DNA from: Aestuariispira insulae
GTDB lineage: Bacteria; Pseudomonadota; Alphaproteobacteria; UBA8366; Aestuariispiraceae
Length of the DNA: 64,000 bases
Assembly (NCBI RefSeq): GCF_003385955.1
Contig: NZ_QRDW01000002.1
Span: 531,376-595,375, forward strand
Reading direction: 5' to 3'
A program made the translations under genes and the position numbers. The notes under the pieces were generated by a model, which had not been told where the DNA came from, ran no database searches, and saw only the letters and a list, made by a program, of their open reading frames with translations. How positions within the stretch are numbered: position 1 is the first letter of the stretch; every line of letters begins with the position of its first letter. Positions 63,680 to 64,000 of this stretch are shown in pieces.

Positions 63680-63990
63680 ACGCCAGACGGGGACACAAAC
63701 AAAACGAACCGCTGAGCGTCACATCAAAGCCCTTCACGGGGTTGCGGTCACCAGATCGAAGAGTTATAATTTCTAATTGTGTCGGATGCGAATCGGATAC
63801 AGGAAAGAGCTCTACGGTCGGTTTTTCTGGCCGCGGGTTATTGAACAGAGTGAATATGCAAATGGAAGGGATACGCGGTCGGCGTTGAGCCAAGATTTAG
63901 GCCTGAGGGTTTAGATTGATCGTGTATCTTGGGAACTCGTTAATTCAGGTAATTTGAGTTGGATCACGTTCATAAGTCTTCGGACGAATG
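63680..63990 (+). ncRNA. rRNA operon leader
   Basis: Transcribed spacer between P1 and the mature 16S rRNA, with P2 inside it. No clear boxA is visible to me. Near the end, GTTCAT (63968-63973) pairs with ATGAAC (63988-63993) around an inner stem GTC-TTCG-GAC, a UUCG tetraloop hairpin that reaches the 5' end of 16S rRNA. Confidence 0.55.
63742..63770 (+). promoter_or_regulatory. rRNA operon promoter P2
   Basis: TTGCGG (63742-63747), a 17-bp spacer and TATAAT (63765-63770), 98 bp after P1 and about 220 bp before the 16S rRNA start. Confidence 0.7.
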
Positions 63991-64000
63991 AACCTGAGAG
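63991..64000 (+). rRNA. 16S ribosomal RNA, first bases only (cut by window edge)
   Basis: AACCTGAGAG matches the start of alphaproteobacterial 16S rRNA (continued in known genes by TTTGATC...). Only about ten bases are in the window, so the call rests on this match plus the two rRNA-type promoters and leader upstream. The exact mature 5' end may be a few bases earlier. Confidence 0.7.

Noticed and set aside
1..64000. Mobile elements, prophage, CRISPR array or toxin-antitoxin island
   Set aside because: No transposase, integrase, terminal repeats, regularly spaced repeats or toxin-antitoxin pair was found; the tRNA-Leu gene has no adjacent integrase or repeated 3' end.

Overview
This 64 kb window is ordinary chromosome from a GC-rich (roughly 55-60% by eye) alphaproteobacterium. 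The phylum-level call rests on several things: the dxs-ispA-xseB cluster, an ATP12-type F1 assembly chaperone, DUF2336 and DUF1489 proteins, a pccB-pccA locus with an interposed methyltransferase-like gene, LiuR-type palindromes, and the AACCTGAGAG start of a 16S rRNA gene at the right edge. A marine Rhodospirillales/Sneathiella-like lineage is a guess. Genes are dense, on both strands, with many 1-8 nt overlaps. I see no transposase, phage gene, integrase or CRISPR array.

Layout. 1-2.3 kb (minus): isoprenoid genes dxs (cut by the left edge) and ispA, plus xseB. 2.5-9.8 kb (plus): an HDAC-like deacetylase, an RND efflux pair, a BigR/SqrR-type ArsR regulator and a DUF2336 protein. 9.9-18.6 kb (plus): HtrA protease, RarA, CrcB, an RluC/D-type pseudouridine synthase, a HAD phosphatase, a large AsmA protein and ATP12. 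18.6-23.1 kb: propionyl-CoA carboxylase (pccB, methyltransferase-like gene, pccA) behind a promoter flanked by two identical 16-bp palindromes. 23.1-26.9 kb: a cupin divergent from a MocR regulator broken by one stop codon, acylphosphatase, MarR and GNAT genes. 26.9-30.4 kb (minus): thiamine importer thiBPQ behind a TPP riboswitch. 30.5-37.4 kb: a TPR-sulfotransferase, a GNAT, three transporter-less periplasmic binding-protein-like genes (one broken by a stop codon), lipB, tRNA-Leu(GAG) and a SYLF-like protein. 37.6-42.0 kb: malic enzyme maeB, Mg2+ channel mgtE and an unknown gene.

42.1-55.9 kb is a branched-chain acyl-CoA catabolism region: liuR, two thioesterases, isovaleryl-CoA dehydrogenase, a second acyl-CoA dehydrogenase, then methylcrotonyl-CoA carboxylase, methylglutaconyl-CoA hydratase and HMG-CoA lyase. 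Together these encode leucine degradation from isovaleryl-CoA to acetoacetate plus acetyl-CoA. Identical LiuR-type palindromes sit in two promoters, before liuR and before liuB. A TetR/oxidoreductase pair with its own palindrome lies between the two halves. 55.9-63.2 kb (minus) is a dipeptide/oligopeptide ABC importer operon ending in a translationally coupled aminopeptidase P. The last 750 bases hold the AT-rich control region of that operon, then two tandem rRNA promoters, a leader and the first bases of 16S rRNA.

I did not find a convincing new multi-gene system. The observations most worth a second look are the paired operators around the pccB promoter, two genes each interrupted by a single TAA at an expected tyrosine codon, the orphan binding proteins, the BigR-like thiol-switch regulator without sulfur genes beside it, and a 55-residue Arg-rich small protein. 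All functional names come from motif recognition by eye; no database search was run.
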